The translations under genes were made by a program, and so were the position numbers. This document shows positions 16,797-25,235 of a stretch of 64,000 nt of DNA, piece after piece. The notes under the pieces were generated by a model that was given only the letters and a program-made list of their open reading frames with translations, ran no database searches and was not told where the DNA came from. Numbering within the stretch: the stretch's first letter is position 1; each line of letters starts with the position of its first letter. This stretch comes from Flavobacterium sp. KACC 22763 (lineage in GTDB: Bacteria; Bacteroidota; Bacteroidia; Flavobacteriales; Flavobacteriaceae), in NCBI RefSeq assembly GCF_028736155.1, contig NZ_CP117879.1:3348001-3412000 (forward strand), in the 5' to 3' direction.

Positions 16797-17972
16797 TCAG
16801 TCTTTTCTCCATTTTTTAGTTTCTTCAAAAATATGTTCCATTATTGCAGCTTCAGTTACATCGAACTCAATATTTCTTCGGCTCATTACCAATCTTGCAG
16901 TTTCGAAAGCTTTTTTGGTTACATAAGTTGTAAAACCTGCTGCGCCACCCCAAGAAAAACTTGGAACAAAGTTGCGAGGAAATCCGCTTCCAAAAATATT
17001 CGCGCTTACACCAACGACAGTTCCTGTATTAAACATCGTGTTGATTCCGCATTTACTATGATCTCCCATCATTAAACCGCAAAACTGAAGTCCTGTTCTA
17101 GCAAAACCTTCTGTTTCGTAGCTCCATAATTTTACTTCTTCGTAATTATTTTTTAGGTTTGAATTATTAGAATCAGCTCCAATATTGCACCATTCTCCTA
17201 AAACAGAATCTCCTAAAAATCCTTCGTGCCCTTTATTTGAATTAGCAAAAAGAACTGAGTTCTTAACCTCACCCCCTATTCGGCTTCCAGGCCCAACAGT
17301 TGTTGCACCATAAACTTTAGCCGACATTTTTACCATTGCATTTTCGCATAAAGCAAATGGCCCACGAATTACGGTTCCTTCCATAATTTCGGTATTCTTA
17401 CCTATATATATAGGTCCAGTTGATGCATTTAAGGTTACAAACTCTAGTTTTGCCCCTTCTTCGATAAAAATATTCTCAGGCGAAATTACATTAACACTTT
17501 TAGGAATTGGTTGAGACGTGCGGTCTTCAGTCAGATATTTAAAATCCTGACGAATTGCTGCATCGTTTTTAGAAAAAATATCCCAAGTATGCTCTATTGT
17601 AATACAATCTTCGTTGTATTGAATAATTTCGTAAGAATCAAAATCGACTTCTTCCTGATTTTCGCTAGCAAAAAACGCAATTACATCTTCTCCTTTAAAA
17701 ATTGCCTGATTTTCTGTCAAATTAGAAACCATCTCCGCAAGAATATCATTTGGCAAATACGCTGCATTGATCATTACATTTTCTTCCATTTCAACCATTG
17801 GAAATTTTTCAGACAAATATTCTTCGGTTATTGTAGTGATTGTAGAACCTAGATATTTCTCCCATTTCTGGCGAATTGTCATAATTCCTACCAAAATATC
17901 AGCTACTGGCCGTGTAAAAGTAAAGGGTAATAAAGCATTTCGAACGGGACCGTCGAAAAGAATGTAGTTCAT
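16797..17972 (-). CDS. GlmU-like sugar nucleotidyltransferase of the Bacteroidota type
   Basis: The protein has 391 residues. The N-terminal part (1-150, MNYILFDGPVRNALLPFTFTRP) corresponds to the nucleotidyltransferase region but lacks the canonical LAAGxGTRM loop. From about residue 155 a left-handed beta-helix is evident (IYIGKNTEIMEGTVIRGPF, then VKMSAKVYGATTVGPGSRIGG and IGADSNNSNLKNN), ending with the FARTGLQFCGLMMGDHSKCG stretch of this family. In this phylum the protein is annotated as a GlmU relative; whether it makes UDP-N-acetylglucosamine is not proven. It lies downstream of rpmE2 on the same strand, but 500 bases and a terminator separate them. A TAACTTTG box at 18017-18024 (reverse strand) may be its -10 element. 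Confidence 0.85.
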   Translation of the reverse strand: MNYILFDGPVRNALLPFTFTRPVADILVGIMTIRQKWEKYLGSTITTITEEYLSEKFPMVEMEENVMINAAYLPNDILAEMVSNLTENQAIFKGEDVIAFFASENQEEVDFDSYEIIQYNEDCITIEHTWDIFSKNDAAIRQDFKYLTEDRTSQPIPKSVNVISPENIFIEEGAKLEFVTLNASTGPIYIGKNTEIMEGTVIRGPFALCENAMVKMSAKVYGATTVGPGSRIGGEVKNSVLFANSNKGHEGFLGDSVLGEWCNIGADSNNSNLKNNYEEVKLWSYETEGFARTGLQFCGLMMGDHSKCGINTMFNTGTVVGVSANIFGSGFPRNFVPSFSWGGAAGFTTYVTKKAFETARLVMSRRNIEFDVTEAAIMEHIFEETKKWRKD

Positions 17973-18173
17973 AAATAATTGAGTGTTTGTTAAAATTTGA
18001 TTTGGTTACCAGGCTCCAAAGTTACAAATATTTATACGTTACATTAATCATGTTTATATGTAAATAGCCACGAATTCACAAATTTTTAAATTACTCTTAA
18101 TCTTAGTTCATCCAAATTAAGATTATTTGACAAGCTGAATAGCTTGATTGTTCAATCCTCAGGAAAAACACAA

Positions 18174-18246
18174 CCAGCAGTTTCAACCGCTAGAACACTA
18201 CATACTCTCAATACGTTCCCCGTGGTTGAAACCACGAGCTATATTT
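18174..18246. repeat. Y-shaped repeat, copy 1 (degenerate)
   Basis: It reads CCAGCAGTTTCAACCGCTAG, then about 30 bases, then CCCCGTGGTTGAAACCACGAG and CTATAT. It is the same two-hairpin design as the copy at 18310 but with mismatches in the first stem and in the last pair of the second. Confidence 0.88.
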
Positions 18247-18309
18247 TATTATTAAGGAGAAATTATCTTTTTTAAACAGCATCAAAAACAATCTCATCTA
18301 AAAACATAG

Positions 18310-18381
18310 CCAGCGGTTTCAACCGCTGGAACGCAATGTATTTGCAATACGTTTCCCGTGGTTGAAACCACGGGCTATATT
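18310..18381. repeat. Y-shaped repeat, copy 2 (perfect stems)
   Basis: CCAGCGGTT (18310-18318) pairs with AACCGCTGG (18321-18329); CCCGTGGTT (18355-18363) pairs with AACCACGGG (18366-18374). Both loops are 2 bases. An outer ATAGC / GCTAT pair closes the whole unit, giving a three-way junction. Confidence 0.9.
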
Positions 18382-18424
18382 AAAATCAGATTCCCTTCCT
18401 TTTAATTATCAAAAATCGGCGCAT

Positions 18425-18457
18425 AAAAAAAAGCCTCCCAGAATTGGAAGGCTTTTG
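18425..18457 (-). terminator. intrinsic terminator of rpmE2
   Basis: AAAAGCCTcCCA pairs with TGGaAGGCTTTT (one mismatch). On the reverse strand the stem is followed by a run of U. Confidence 0.88.
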
Positions 18458-18475
18458 TATAATTTAAAACAGCTA

Positions 18476-18730
18476 TTATTTTTTAGCGTGTTTAGCATAT
18501 TTAGTTTTGAATTTATCAATACGTCCTGCAGTATCGATAAGTTTAGATTTACCAGTATAAAAAGGGTGAGATGTTCTAGAAATCTCCATTTTTACAACTG
18601 GATACTCAACTCCGTCAACTTCAATTGTTTCTCTTGTATCTGCAGTAGATTTAGTGATAAAAACCTCATCGTTAGACATGTCTTTAAATGCAACTAATCT
18701 GTAATTTTCTGGGTGAATTCCTTTTTTCAT
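18476..18730 (-). CDS. rpmE2: type B 50S ribosomal protein L31
   Basis: The protein has 84 residues, starting [20 protein letters not shown] and containing the conserved [31 protein letters not shown] segment (here [20 protein letters not shown]). The four zinc-binding cysteines of type A L31 are absent, so this is the zinc-independent type B form. It belongs to the large ribosomal subunit and bridges to the small subunit. It has a monocistronic layout with promoter at 18847-18875 and terminator at 18425. The predicted leader is about 110 bases, long enough to hold a regulatory structure. Confidence 0.96.
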   Translation of the reverse strand: MKKGIHPENYRLVAFKDMSNDEVFITKSTADTRETIEVDGVEYPVVKMEISRTSHPFYTGKSKLIDTAGRIDKFKTKYAKHAKK

Positions 18731-18846
18731 CTTTTCTTTTATTTATTGTTTGGAGTATTTTTATTTTGAAGCTTTTTCATGGTTAGAAAAAGGTATAAAC
18801 AAGCAATACTCTTTTTTGTTTAAAAATTTAATTATTTTTGAGTGTA

Positions 18847-18875
18847 CAAATTTACAATTCTTTTTTAATAAACAA
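18847..18875 (-). promoter_or_regulatory. predicted promoter of rpmE2
   Basis: On the reverse strand: TTG (18875-18873), 18 bases, TAAATTTG (18854-18847). It is a full consensus match, leaving a leader of about 110 bases before the start codon. Confidence 0.72.
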
Positions 18876-18978
18876 ACAGTTAGCTTACTTTTTTTTAGTT
18901 TATTTCGAAAAGCTTTTTTTATATCCGATTATAGTGGGAATTACTATATTTGTGGATTAATTTTAAACATATCGAAAT

Positions 18979-19509
18979 ATGATTAATGAAGTTATAAAAA
19001 AGAATGGAGTTACGTATGGTGTAATGATAGGAATTGCATCGGCTTTGGTTACCGCTACAATCTATGCTGTTGATTTAAATCTATTTACAGCTTGGTGGAT
19101 GGGAATACTAGGAATCGTAATAAGCCTTACAATTAGTATCATTCTACTTTCTAAAACTAAGAAAGATTTAAACGGTGTTTTTCCTTTTAAAGATGCTTTT
19201 ACTACTTATTTTATAGCTGCAGTAATCGGTATTTTAATATCTACAACTTTCAACATTGTATTATTTAATGTAGTTGATCCAGGCGCAAAAGATACTTTGA
19301 GCGAAATCATGATCAAATATACTGTTGGTATGATGCAGAAATTTGGCACGCCTGCTTCAGCAATTAATGAAGCTGTTGCCAAAATGAAAGAAAGCAATCC
19401 GTATTCTACTTTTGAATTATTAAAAGGATCTGTTTTTGCTATGGTTGTAAGCGCAATTTTCGGATTAATTTTCGCAGCATTTTTTAAAAGCAAATCTACA
19501 CAAGAATAA
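18979..19509 (+). CDS. DUF4199 domain-containing membrane protein
   Basis: The protein has 176 residues and four transmembrane helices: about 13-30, 38-58, 73-95 and 148-168. The layout (short N-terminal MINEVIKKNGVTYGVMIG, an extracytoplasmic helix of about 50 residues between the third and fourth helices, C-terminal AAFFKSKS) is that of DUF4199, a family found mainly in Bacteroidota. A TATATTTG box at 18945-18952 may drive it. The glycosyltransferase gene begins 8 bases after its stop, so they form an operon, which suggests a link to lipid-linked sugar metabolism. The molecular function is unknown. Confidence 0.87.
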   Translation: MINEVIKKNGVTYGVMIGIASALVTATIYAVDLNLFTAWWMGILGIVISLTISIILLSKTKKDLNGVFPFKDAFTTYFIAAVIGILISTTFNIVLFNVVDPGAKDTLSEIMIKYTVGMMQKFGTPASAINEAVAKMKESNPYSTFELLKGSVFAMVVSAIFGLIFAAFFKSKSTQE

Positions 19510-19517
19510 AAATATAA

Positions 19518-20474
19518 ATGAATTTATCTATACTTATACCGCTTCTAAACGAGGAGGAATCACTTAAAGAACTCTACACTTGGATCATTAAAGTGATGCA
19601 GTCTAACAATTACTCTTATGAAATCATTTTTGTAGATGATGGTAGTACAGATAATTCTTGGCAGATTATTGAAGGTTTCTCTAACGAAAATCCAAATGTA
19701 AAAGGAATTCGTTTCATGAAAAACTTCGGGAAATCTCAGGCTTTACATGCTGGTTTTGCAAAAGCGAAGGGTGATGTTATCATTACCATGGATGCCGACT
19801 TGCAAGACAGTCCAGACGAAATTCCTGAATTGTACGAAATGATTACAGCTCAGAAATTCGATTTGGTTTCTGGCTGGAAAAAGAAACGTTACGATTCTGT
19901 TGTGGCAAAAAATCTTCCTTCAAAATTATTCAACTGGGCTGCCAGAAAAACTTCTGGCGTTGAATTGAATGATTTTAACTGCGGATTGAAAGCTTATAAA
20001 AATGTCGTGGTAAAAAACATTGAAGTTTCTGGCGAAATGCACCGCTATATTCCGGTTTTGGCTAAAAATGCTGGATTCGGAAAAATTGGCGAAAAAGTGG
20101 TTATTCACCAAGCTAGAAAATATGGTGAAACTAAATTCGGAATGGAACGTTTTATAAACGGTTTCCTAGATTTGATTACCATTTGGTTTTTATCAAGATT
20201 CGGAAAAAGACCAATGCACCTATTTGGCGCTATGGGTTCTTTAATGTTTATTATCGGATTTTTAGCAGCTGGATACATTGGGATTTCTAAACTATACCAT
20301 ATGTATACAGGAATGAAATACAGCTTGGTTACAAACAATCCATGGTTTTATATTGCTTTAACAACCATGATTCTTGGAACTCAGCTTTTTTTAGCAGGAT
20401 TCCTAGGGGAAATTATTTTAAGAACAAAAAATAACGAAGCAAGATATAAAGTAGCACGAGAGGTTAATTTTTAA
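19518..20474 (+). CDS. family 2 glycosyltransferase, DPM1/GtrB-like, membrane-bound
   Basis: This 318-residue protein has an N-terminal GT-A domain with IFVDDGSTDNSW (nucleotide binding), then KNFGKSQALHAGFAKAKGD, then MDADLQD, in which the DxD-like acidic pair binds the metal and sugar nucleotide. The C-terminal part has two transmembrane helices (about 232-258 and 267-292). This is the arrangement of polyprenyl-phosphate glycosyltransferases such as dolichol-phosphate mannose synthase and GtrB, which load a sugar onto undecaprenyl phosphate at the inner membrane. It follows the DUF4199 gene by 8 bases and precedes a phosphohexomutase, so the neighbourhood supplies activated hexose. Confidence 0.92.
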   Translation: MNLSILIPLLNEEESLKELYTWIIKVMQSNNYSYEIIFVDDGSTDNSWQIIEGFSNENPNVKGIRFMKNFGKSQALHAGFAKAKGDVIITMDADLQDSPDEIPELYEMITAQKFDLVSGWKKKRYDSVVAKNLPSKLFNWAARKTSGVELNDFNCGLKAYKNVVVKNIEVSGEMHRYIPVLAKNAGFGKIGEKVVIHQARKYGETKFGMERFINGFLDLITIWFLSRFGKRPMHLFGAMGSLMFIIGFLAAGYIGISKLYHMYTGMKYSLVTNNPWFYIALTTMILGTQLFLAGFLGEIILRTKNNEARYKVAREVNF

Positions 20475-20580
20475 AAAAGCTTTTTCAACAATATTTTCAT
20501 TAAGCTGTAAAAATATTACATAAAGCACATTTTACCCTCCATAACAAACTATTTTAAACAAACATAAAACGAAATCTAAA

Positions 20581-22308
20581 ATGAATATCGCACCAAACAT
20601 ACTAAACGCAGTCAATGAATGGTTAACGCCAACATTTGACCAAGAAACACAAGCCGCAGTTAAAGAATTAATGACAACTTCTCCCAAAGAACTTGAAGAA
20701 AGTTTTTACAAAAACTTAGAATTCGGAACTGGAGGAATGCGTGGTGTTATGGGCGTTGGTGACAATAGAATCAATAAATACACGCTTGGAAAAAACACTC
20801 AGGGATTATCTGATTACCTGCACAAAGTTTTTCCAAACGAACCTTTAAAAGTAGTAATAGCTTACGATTGCCGTCATAACAGTAATACTTTAGCAAAAGT
20901 CGTAGCTGATGTTTTCTCAGCAAACGGAATTCAAGTTTACTTATTTTCTGATTTGAGACCAACTCCAGAATTGTCTTTTGCTCTTAAATATTTAAAATGC
21001 CAGTGCGGAATTGTTTTAACAGCTTCTCACAATCCACCAGAATATAACGGATACAAAGTATATTGGCAAGATGGAGGACAAATCGTTCCTCCACAAGACA
21101 AAGAAATTGTCAATGTGATTGAAAGTTTAGGTTATGACAAAATCAAATTTAACGCAAACGAAAATTTGATTCAGTACATCGATACCGAACTTGACAAAGC
21201 ATTTATAAAATCATCTATCGAAAACGCAAGTTTTAATACTCCGGCTGAAGCCAAAGACAATCTTCACATTGTTTTTACTTCACTGCACGGAACTTCTATA
21301 AAATCTATTCCAGACGTTTTATCTCAGGCTGGATACAAAAATGTTCATATTGTTCCTGAACAAGCTGTGCCAGACGGAGATTTCCCTACAGTAAAATCGC
21401 CAAACCCAGAAGAACCAGAAGCTTTAACAATGGCTTTGGCATTAGCAGATAAAACAAATTCTGATATTGTAGTTGGGACAGATCCTGACTGCGACCGTTT
21501 AGGAGTTGCTGTTCGTAATAATGACGGTAAAATGATTCTATTGAACGGAAACCAAACTATGGTTTTAATGACTTCGTTCTTATTGAAACAATGGAAAAAA
21601 GCAGGTAAACTTAACGGAAAACAATTCGTTGGCTCTACAATTGTTTCAACTCCAATGATGATGGAATTGGCAACAAGCTACGGTGTTGAGTGCAAAGTTG
21701 GATTGACAGGTTTCAAATGGATCGCAAAAATGATCAAAGATTTTCCTGAACTAGAATTTATCGGAGGAGGCGAAGAAAGTTTCGGATTTATGGTTGGTGA
21801 TGCCGTTAGAGATAAAGATGCTGTTGCTGCAACTTTATTAATATGCGAAGTTGCCGCTCAAGCAAAAGCTGCAGGAAGCTCTGTTTACAAAGAACTTTTA
21901 CAGCTTTATGTTGAAAATGGTTTCTACAAAGAATTCTTAGTTTCTTTAACCAAAAAAGGAATGGAAGGTTTACAGGAAATCAACCAAATGATGATCGATT
22001 TACGCCAAAACCCTTTGAAAGAAATCAACGGACAAAGAGTTATTATGGTTGAAGATTATCAATCATCTATTGCCTTAAATTTATTAGATGGTTCAGAATC
22101 TACAATGGATATTCCGAAATCGAATGTATTGATTTATTATACAGAGGATGGTTCTAAAATTTGCGCAAGACCAAGCGGAACTGAGCCTAAAATCAAATTC
22201 TATATCAGTGTAAATGCAGAAATAGAATCAGTTTCAGATTTTGACGAAGCAGAAAGTTTCTTAGATCAGAAAATCCAGAACATTATTGCAGATATGCAGT
22301 TGAATTAA
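20581..22308 (+). CDS. phospho-sugar mutase (phosphoglucomutase/phosphomannomutase)
   Basis: This protein has 575 residues in the four-domain layout of the alpha-D-phosphohexomutase family. The active-site serine lies in VLTASHNPPEYNGYK, the metal-binding loop in GTDPDCDRLGVAV, the sugar-binding loop in GGGEESFGFMVGD, and the phosphate-binding loop in CARPSGTEPKIKFY. All four catalytic loops are intact. It interconverts hexose 1- and 6-phosphates, so it links glycolysis to sugar nucleotide supply. The length matches PgcA-type enzymes rather than the 450-residue GlmM or ManB. It has its own strong terminator. Confidence 0.94.
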   Translation: MNIAPNILNAVNEWLTPTFDQETQAAVKELMTTSPKELEESFYKNLEFGTGGMRGVMGVGDNRINKYTLGKNTQGLSDYLHKVFPNEPLKVVIAYDCRHNSNTLAKVVADVFSANGIQVYLFSDLRPTPELSFALKYLKCQCGIVLTASHNPPEYNGYKVYWQDGGQIVPPQDKEIVNVIESLGYDKIKFNANENLIQYIDTELDKAFIKSSIENASFNTPAEAKDNLHIVFTSLHGTSIKSIPDVLSQAGYKNVHIVPEQAVPDGDFPTVKSPNPEEPEALTMALALADKTNSDIVVGTDPDCDRLGVAVRNNDGKMILLNGNQTMVLMTSFLLKQWKKAGKLNGKQFVGSTIVSTPMMMELATSYGVECKVGLTGFKWIAKMIKDFPELEFIGGGEESFGFMVGDAVRDKDAVAATLLICEVAAQAKAAGSSVYKELLQLYVENGFYKEFLVSLTKKGMEGLQEINQMMIDLRQNPLKEINGQRVIMVEDYQSSIALNLLDGSESTMDIPKSNVLIYYTEDGSKICARPSGTEPKIKFYISVNAEIESVSDFDEAESFLDQKIQNIIADMQLN

Positions 22309-22374
22309 ATAAATCCTTTTTTTGAAAATATTTCCATTTGCAAATAGTCTTTAAAAACAAGGAGTCCAATATTT

Positions 22375-22424
22375 AAAACTCTGATTTGCATTTCTTAGAA
22401 GATGCAAAATCAGAGTTTTTTTAT
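22375..22424 (+). terminator. intrinsic terminator of the phosphohexomutase gene
   Basis: AAAACTCTGATTTGCAT pairs with ATGCAAAATCAGAGTTTT (one mismatch), loop about 10 bases, then T residues. Confidence 0.93.
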
Positions 22425-22443
22425 AAAAAAAACTAAAAAGAAA

Positions 22444-22472
22444 TTGAAAACAGTCCAATTGGATTAATTTTG
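22444..22472 (+). promoter_or_regulatory. predicted promoter of the MsbA-like exporter
   Basis: TTG (22444-22446), 18 bases, TAATTTTG (22465-22472). It is a full consensus match with a leader of about 95 bases. Confidence 0.7.
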
Positions 22473-22572
22473 TGCAGTAAAAATTCGTTAACGCGAATTC
22501 ATTATCACAGAAAAAATAATGCTAAAACTCAGACAAGCATAACCAAGCAGAAAAAATAACATCCAAAAATAA

Positions 22573-24402
22573 ATGAGTAATTTCAAAAAAATAGTCCCTT
22601 TTATATACCCTTATAAAAGATACGCATTCTTAAATATCTTTTTTAATATTTTATATGCGCTTTTCAGCACACTTTCGTTCATTGCCTTAATTCCAATGCT
22701 TCAAGTTTTATTTGACAAAACCAAAGAAAACTACGAAAAACCTTTATACACGGGAATTTTGAATATTAAAGAATATGGAGAAAATTACTTAAGCTACTAT
22801 ATTACTACTTCAAAAGGAACTCACGAATCTGGATATGTGCTATCTATAATGGTTGCCATAATCATCTCCATTTTTTTATTAAAAAACTTAGCTGATTACT
22901 TGGCTATGTTTTTCATTAATTTCTTAAGAAATGGTGTTTTAAAAGACATGAGGAATGCATTGTACAAAAAAACATTAGAACTCCCTTTGGCATTTTATTC
23001 TGAAAAAAGAAAGGGCGATGTAATTTCTAGAATTTCAGCTGACGTAAACGAGGTCCAAAATTCATTTTTAGCAATTTTAGAGCTTATCGTAAAAGAACCT
23101 TTAACGATTATTTTTACGATCATCGCTATGCTTGTCATTAGTGCCAAACTGACTTTATTTGTTTTCATTTTTATTCCCGTTTCTGGATATATCATTTCAT
23201 TGATCGGAAAACAGCTTAAAAAACAATCTACCAAAGCGCAAGAAGAACAAGGAAAATTCCTTTCTACTATTGAAGAAACAATTGGAGGATTAAAAGTGGT
23301 AAAAGGATACAATGCTGAAAATTATTTTAATAACGTTTTCCAAAATTCGACAGACCGCTTTTTCTCTTTATCAAATAGCATTGGAAACCGTCAAAACCTA
23401 GCTTCACCAGCGAGTGAATTTATGGGAATTACCGTAATTGCTATTTTACTTTGGTATGGAGGTCAGATGGTTTTGATAGATAAAACTTTAGAAGGCGCAG
23501 CATTTATCGCCTACATGGGATTAGCATACAACATCCTGACTCCTGCAAAAGCCATTTCTAAAGCTTCTTATGGAGTAAAAAGAGGAAATGCAGCTGCAGA
23601 ACGTGTTCTTGAAATTTTAGAGCAAGAAAACACAATTGTTTCTAAAGAAAATGCAGTAGAAAAGACAACTTTTGATGATAATATCAATGTTCAAAATGTC
23701 AATTTCAAATATGAAGAAGAAACCGTTTTAAAAGACTTTTCTCTTCAAATTAAAAAAGGACAAACTGTTGCATTAGTTGGTCAATCTGGAAGTGGAAAAA
23801 GTACTATTGCCAATTTATTGACTCGTTTTTACGATGTTAATGATGGAGCCATTTCTATTGACGGAATCAACATTAAAGACATGAATTTGCAATCGCTTCG
23901 AAGCTTGATGGGATTAGTAACGCAAGACAGTATCTTATTTAATGATACAATCAAAGCCAATATTTCTTTAGGTAAACTAGATGCAACTGATGACGAAATT
24001 ATTGAAGCTCTTAAAATTGCTAATGCTTATGAGTTTGTAAAAGATCTTCCGCAAGGAATCTACACCAATATCGGAGATAGCGGAAATAAGCTTTCTGGAG
24101 GACAAAAACAGCGTTTATCTATTGCAAGAGCAGTATTGAAGAACCCACCTATTATGATTTTGGACGAAGCAACATCGGCATTGGATACAGAAAGCGAAAA
24201 ATTTGTTCAGGTTGCGCTTGAAAACATGATGCAAAACAGAACTTCGATTGTAATTGCACACCGTCTTTCTACGATTCAAAAAGCAGATGTGATTGTGGTA
24301 ATGCAAAAAGGAAAAATCGTTGAACAGGGAACTCATGAAGAACTGATTGCTCACAACGGAACTTATAATAAATTGGTAACCATGCAGTCTTTCGAATCAT
24401 AA
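22573..24402 (+). CDS. ABC exporter, fused permease and ATPase (MsbA-like)
   Basis: This half-transporter of 609 residues has an N-terminal type IV ABC exporter membrane domain (1-335, six helices) and a C-terminal ATPase. Walker A is VGQSGSGKST, the signature is LSGGQKQR, Walker B is IMILDEATSALD, and the switch His is in IVIAHRLSTI. All catalytic residues are present. It should act as a homodimer in the inner membrane. The closest functional group is MsbA, which flips lipid A core or other lipids, but drug exporters share this layout. Predicted promoter at 22444 and a palindromic terminator at 24427 make it a single-gene unit. Confidence 0.9.
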   Translation: MSNFKKIVPFIYPYKRYAFLNIFFNILYALFSTLSFIALIPMLQVLFDKTKENYEKPLYTGILNIKEYGENYLSYYITTSKGTHESGYVLSIMVAIIISIFLLKNLADYLAMFFINFLRNGVLKDMRNALYKKTLELPLAFYSEKRKGDVISRISADVNEVQNSFLAILELIVKEPLTIIFTIIAMLVISAKLTLFVFIFIPVSGYIISLIGKQLKKQSTKAQEEQGKFLSTIEETIGGLKVVKGYNAENYFNNVFQNSTDRFFSLSNSIGNRQNLASPASEFMGITVIAILLWYGGQMVLIDKTLEGAAFIAYMGLAYNILTPAKAISKASYGVKRGNAAAERVLEILEQENTIVSKENAVEKTTFDDNINVQNVNFKYEEETVLKDFSLQIKKGQTVALVGQSGSGKSTIANLLTRFYDVNDGAISIDGINIKDMNLQSLRSLMGLVTQDSILFNDTIKANISLGKLDATDDEIIEALKIANAYEFVKDLPQGIYTNIGDSGNKLSGGQKQRLSIARAVLKNPPIMILDEATSALDTESEKFVQVALENMMQNRTSIVIAHRLSTIQKADVIVVMQKGKIVEQGTHEELIAHNGTYNKLVTMQSFES

Positions 24403-24426
24403 GATTTTTACATACCCAAATAATCT

Positions 24427-24485
24427 AACACAGATTAAGGAAATATTAAAACTCAGTTTAATTTCTTTAATCTGTGTTTATTTTT
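24427..24485 (+). terminator. long-stem terminator/palindrome after the exporter gene
   Basis: AACACAGATTAA pairs with TTAATCTGTGTT (ends near 24478), with a further imperfect stem inside (GGAAATATTAAAACTC / AGTTTAATTTC) and T-rich sequence after it. The arm sequence resembles the GCCACAGATTAAA repeat family. Confidence 0.8.
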
Positions 24486-24530
24486 ATAACTTTAGGATAG
24501 TTAACGATTGAAACTAAATTCTTTCAGAAA

Positions 24531-25232
24531 ATGTATCTTAACAACCCCAACATAAAACTTCCCGATGATCCCGATACTATTGTTTGGAAATATTTAGACC
24601 TATCCAAATTTCTTGATTTATTGCTTTCGAAGAAACTTTTTATGTCGCGTTCAGACAAGTTTGAAGACCAATATGAAGGTACTTTTAGCGAACCCACTTA
24701 CGAAGAGATTAAAAAACTTGCCGCAGATAATCCCGAATTTTTAAATTACTACAAAACGCATCGCGAAAAAGTAGCGATTAGCAGTTGGCATATTAACGAA
24801 TATGAATCTTTTGCGATGTGGCAGATTTTTACCAAAAACAACGAAGGCTTAGCCATTCAGTCTACCATTAGAAGATTACAGAAAGCTGTGAGACCTGAAA
24901 ACAATTTTGATCAGTATATTGGCGAAGTAAACTACATCGATTATAAAAAAGAATATATTCCGTTTGATGATTTATTCTTTCCGTTTTTATTTAAAAGAAA
25001 AAGTTTTCAATACGAAAGAGAAGTCAGGATTCTGAGTGATACTTCAAAAAGCGACATCAAATTAAACGACGGATTAAAAATCAATGTCGACATCAATCAA
25101 TTGATCGAAAAAATATACATTCACCCGAAATCTGAAAACTGGTACAAAAAACTAGTAATCGAGTTAGTAGAACGCTTAGGTTTTGGTTTCGAAATTGAAA
25201 AATCAGACTTGGAAAGTGATATATTAATTTGA
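24531..25232 (+). CDS. DUF2971 domain-containing protein
   Basis: The protein has 233 residues and no signal peptide. The conserved elements of DUF2971 are visible: WKYLDLSKFLDLLLSKKLFM, then RSDKFEDQYEGTFSEP, then AISSWHINEYESFAMWQIFT, and a later RKSFQYEREVRIL. The family occurs in scattered fashion, sometimes near defence or phage genes, and has no proved function. Here it stands alone, 45 bases after the exporter's terminator palindrome and next to a large nested repeat cluster. I see no sign of a mobile element around it. Confidence 0.88.
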   Translation: MYLNNPNIKLPDDPDTIVWKYLDLSKFLDLLLSKKLFMSRSDKFEDQYEGTFSEPTYEEIKKLAADNPEFLNYYKTHREKVAISSWHINEYESFAMWQIFTKNNEGLAIQSTIRRLQKAVRPENNFDQYIGEVNYIDYKKEYIPFDDLFFPFLFKRKSFQYEREVRILSDTSKSDIKLNDGLKINVDINQLIEKIYIHPKSENWYKKLVIELVERLGFGFEIEKSDLESDILI

Positions 25233-25235
25233 AGT

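Larger units (their letters stand above)
17973..18424. other. gene-free region holding two Y-shaped repeats
   Basis: I see no credible gene here. The first 200 bases contain the possible reverse-strand promoter of the GlmU-like gene and AT-rich sequence with a partial CACGAATTCACAAATT motif at 18068. The rest is made of the two repeat copies at 18174-18246 and 18310-18381. Confidence 0.8.

Noticed and set aside
16797..17972. Forward-strand frames of 60-113 codons inside the GlmU-like gene
   Set aside because: They are shadows of the reverse coding sequence: Cys/Phe/Ser-rich with no conserved motif.
18174..18381. Possible CRISPR-like repeats because of GTTTCAACC words
   Set aside because: There are only two copies, each with different stems and a fixed 64-base gap, and no cas gene or leader is near. 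They fit palindromic intergenic repeats much better.
22995..23312. Reverse frame of 105 codons within the exporter gene
   Set aside because: It is antisense to the strongly conserved exporter sequence and has no plausible start or family.
24531..25232. Defence island around the DUF2971 gene
   Set aside because: No restriction, toxin-antitoxin, phage or other defence gene is nearby; only repeats surround it.
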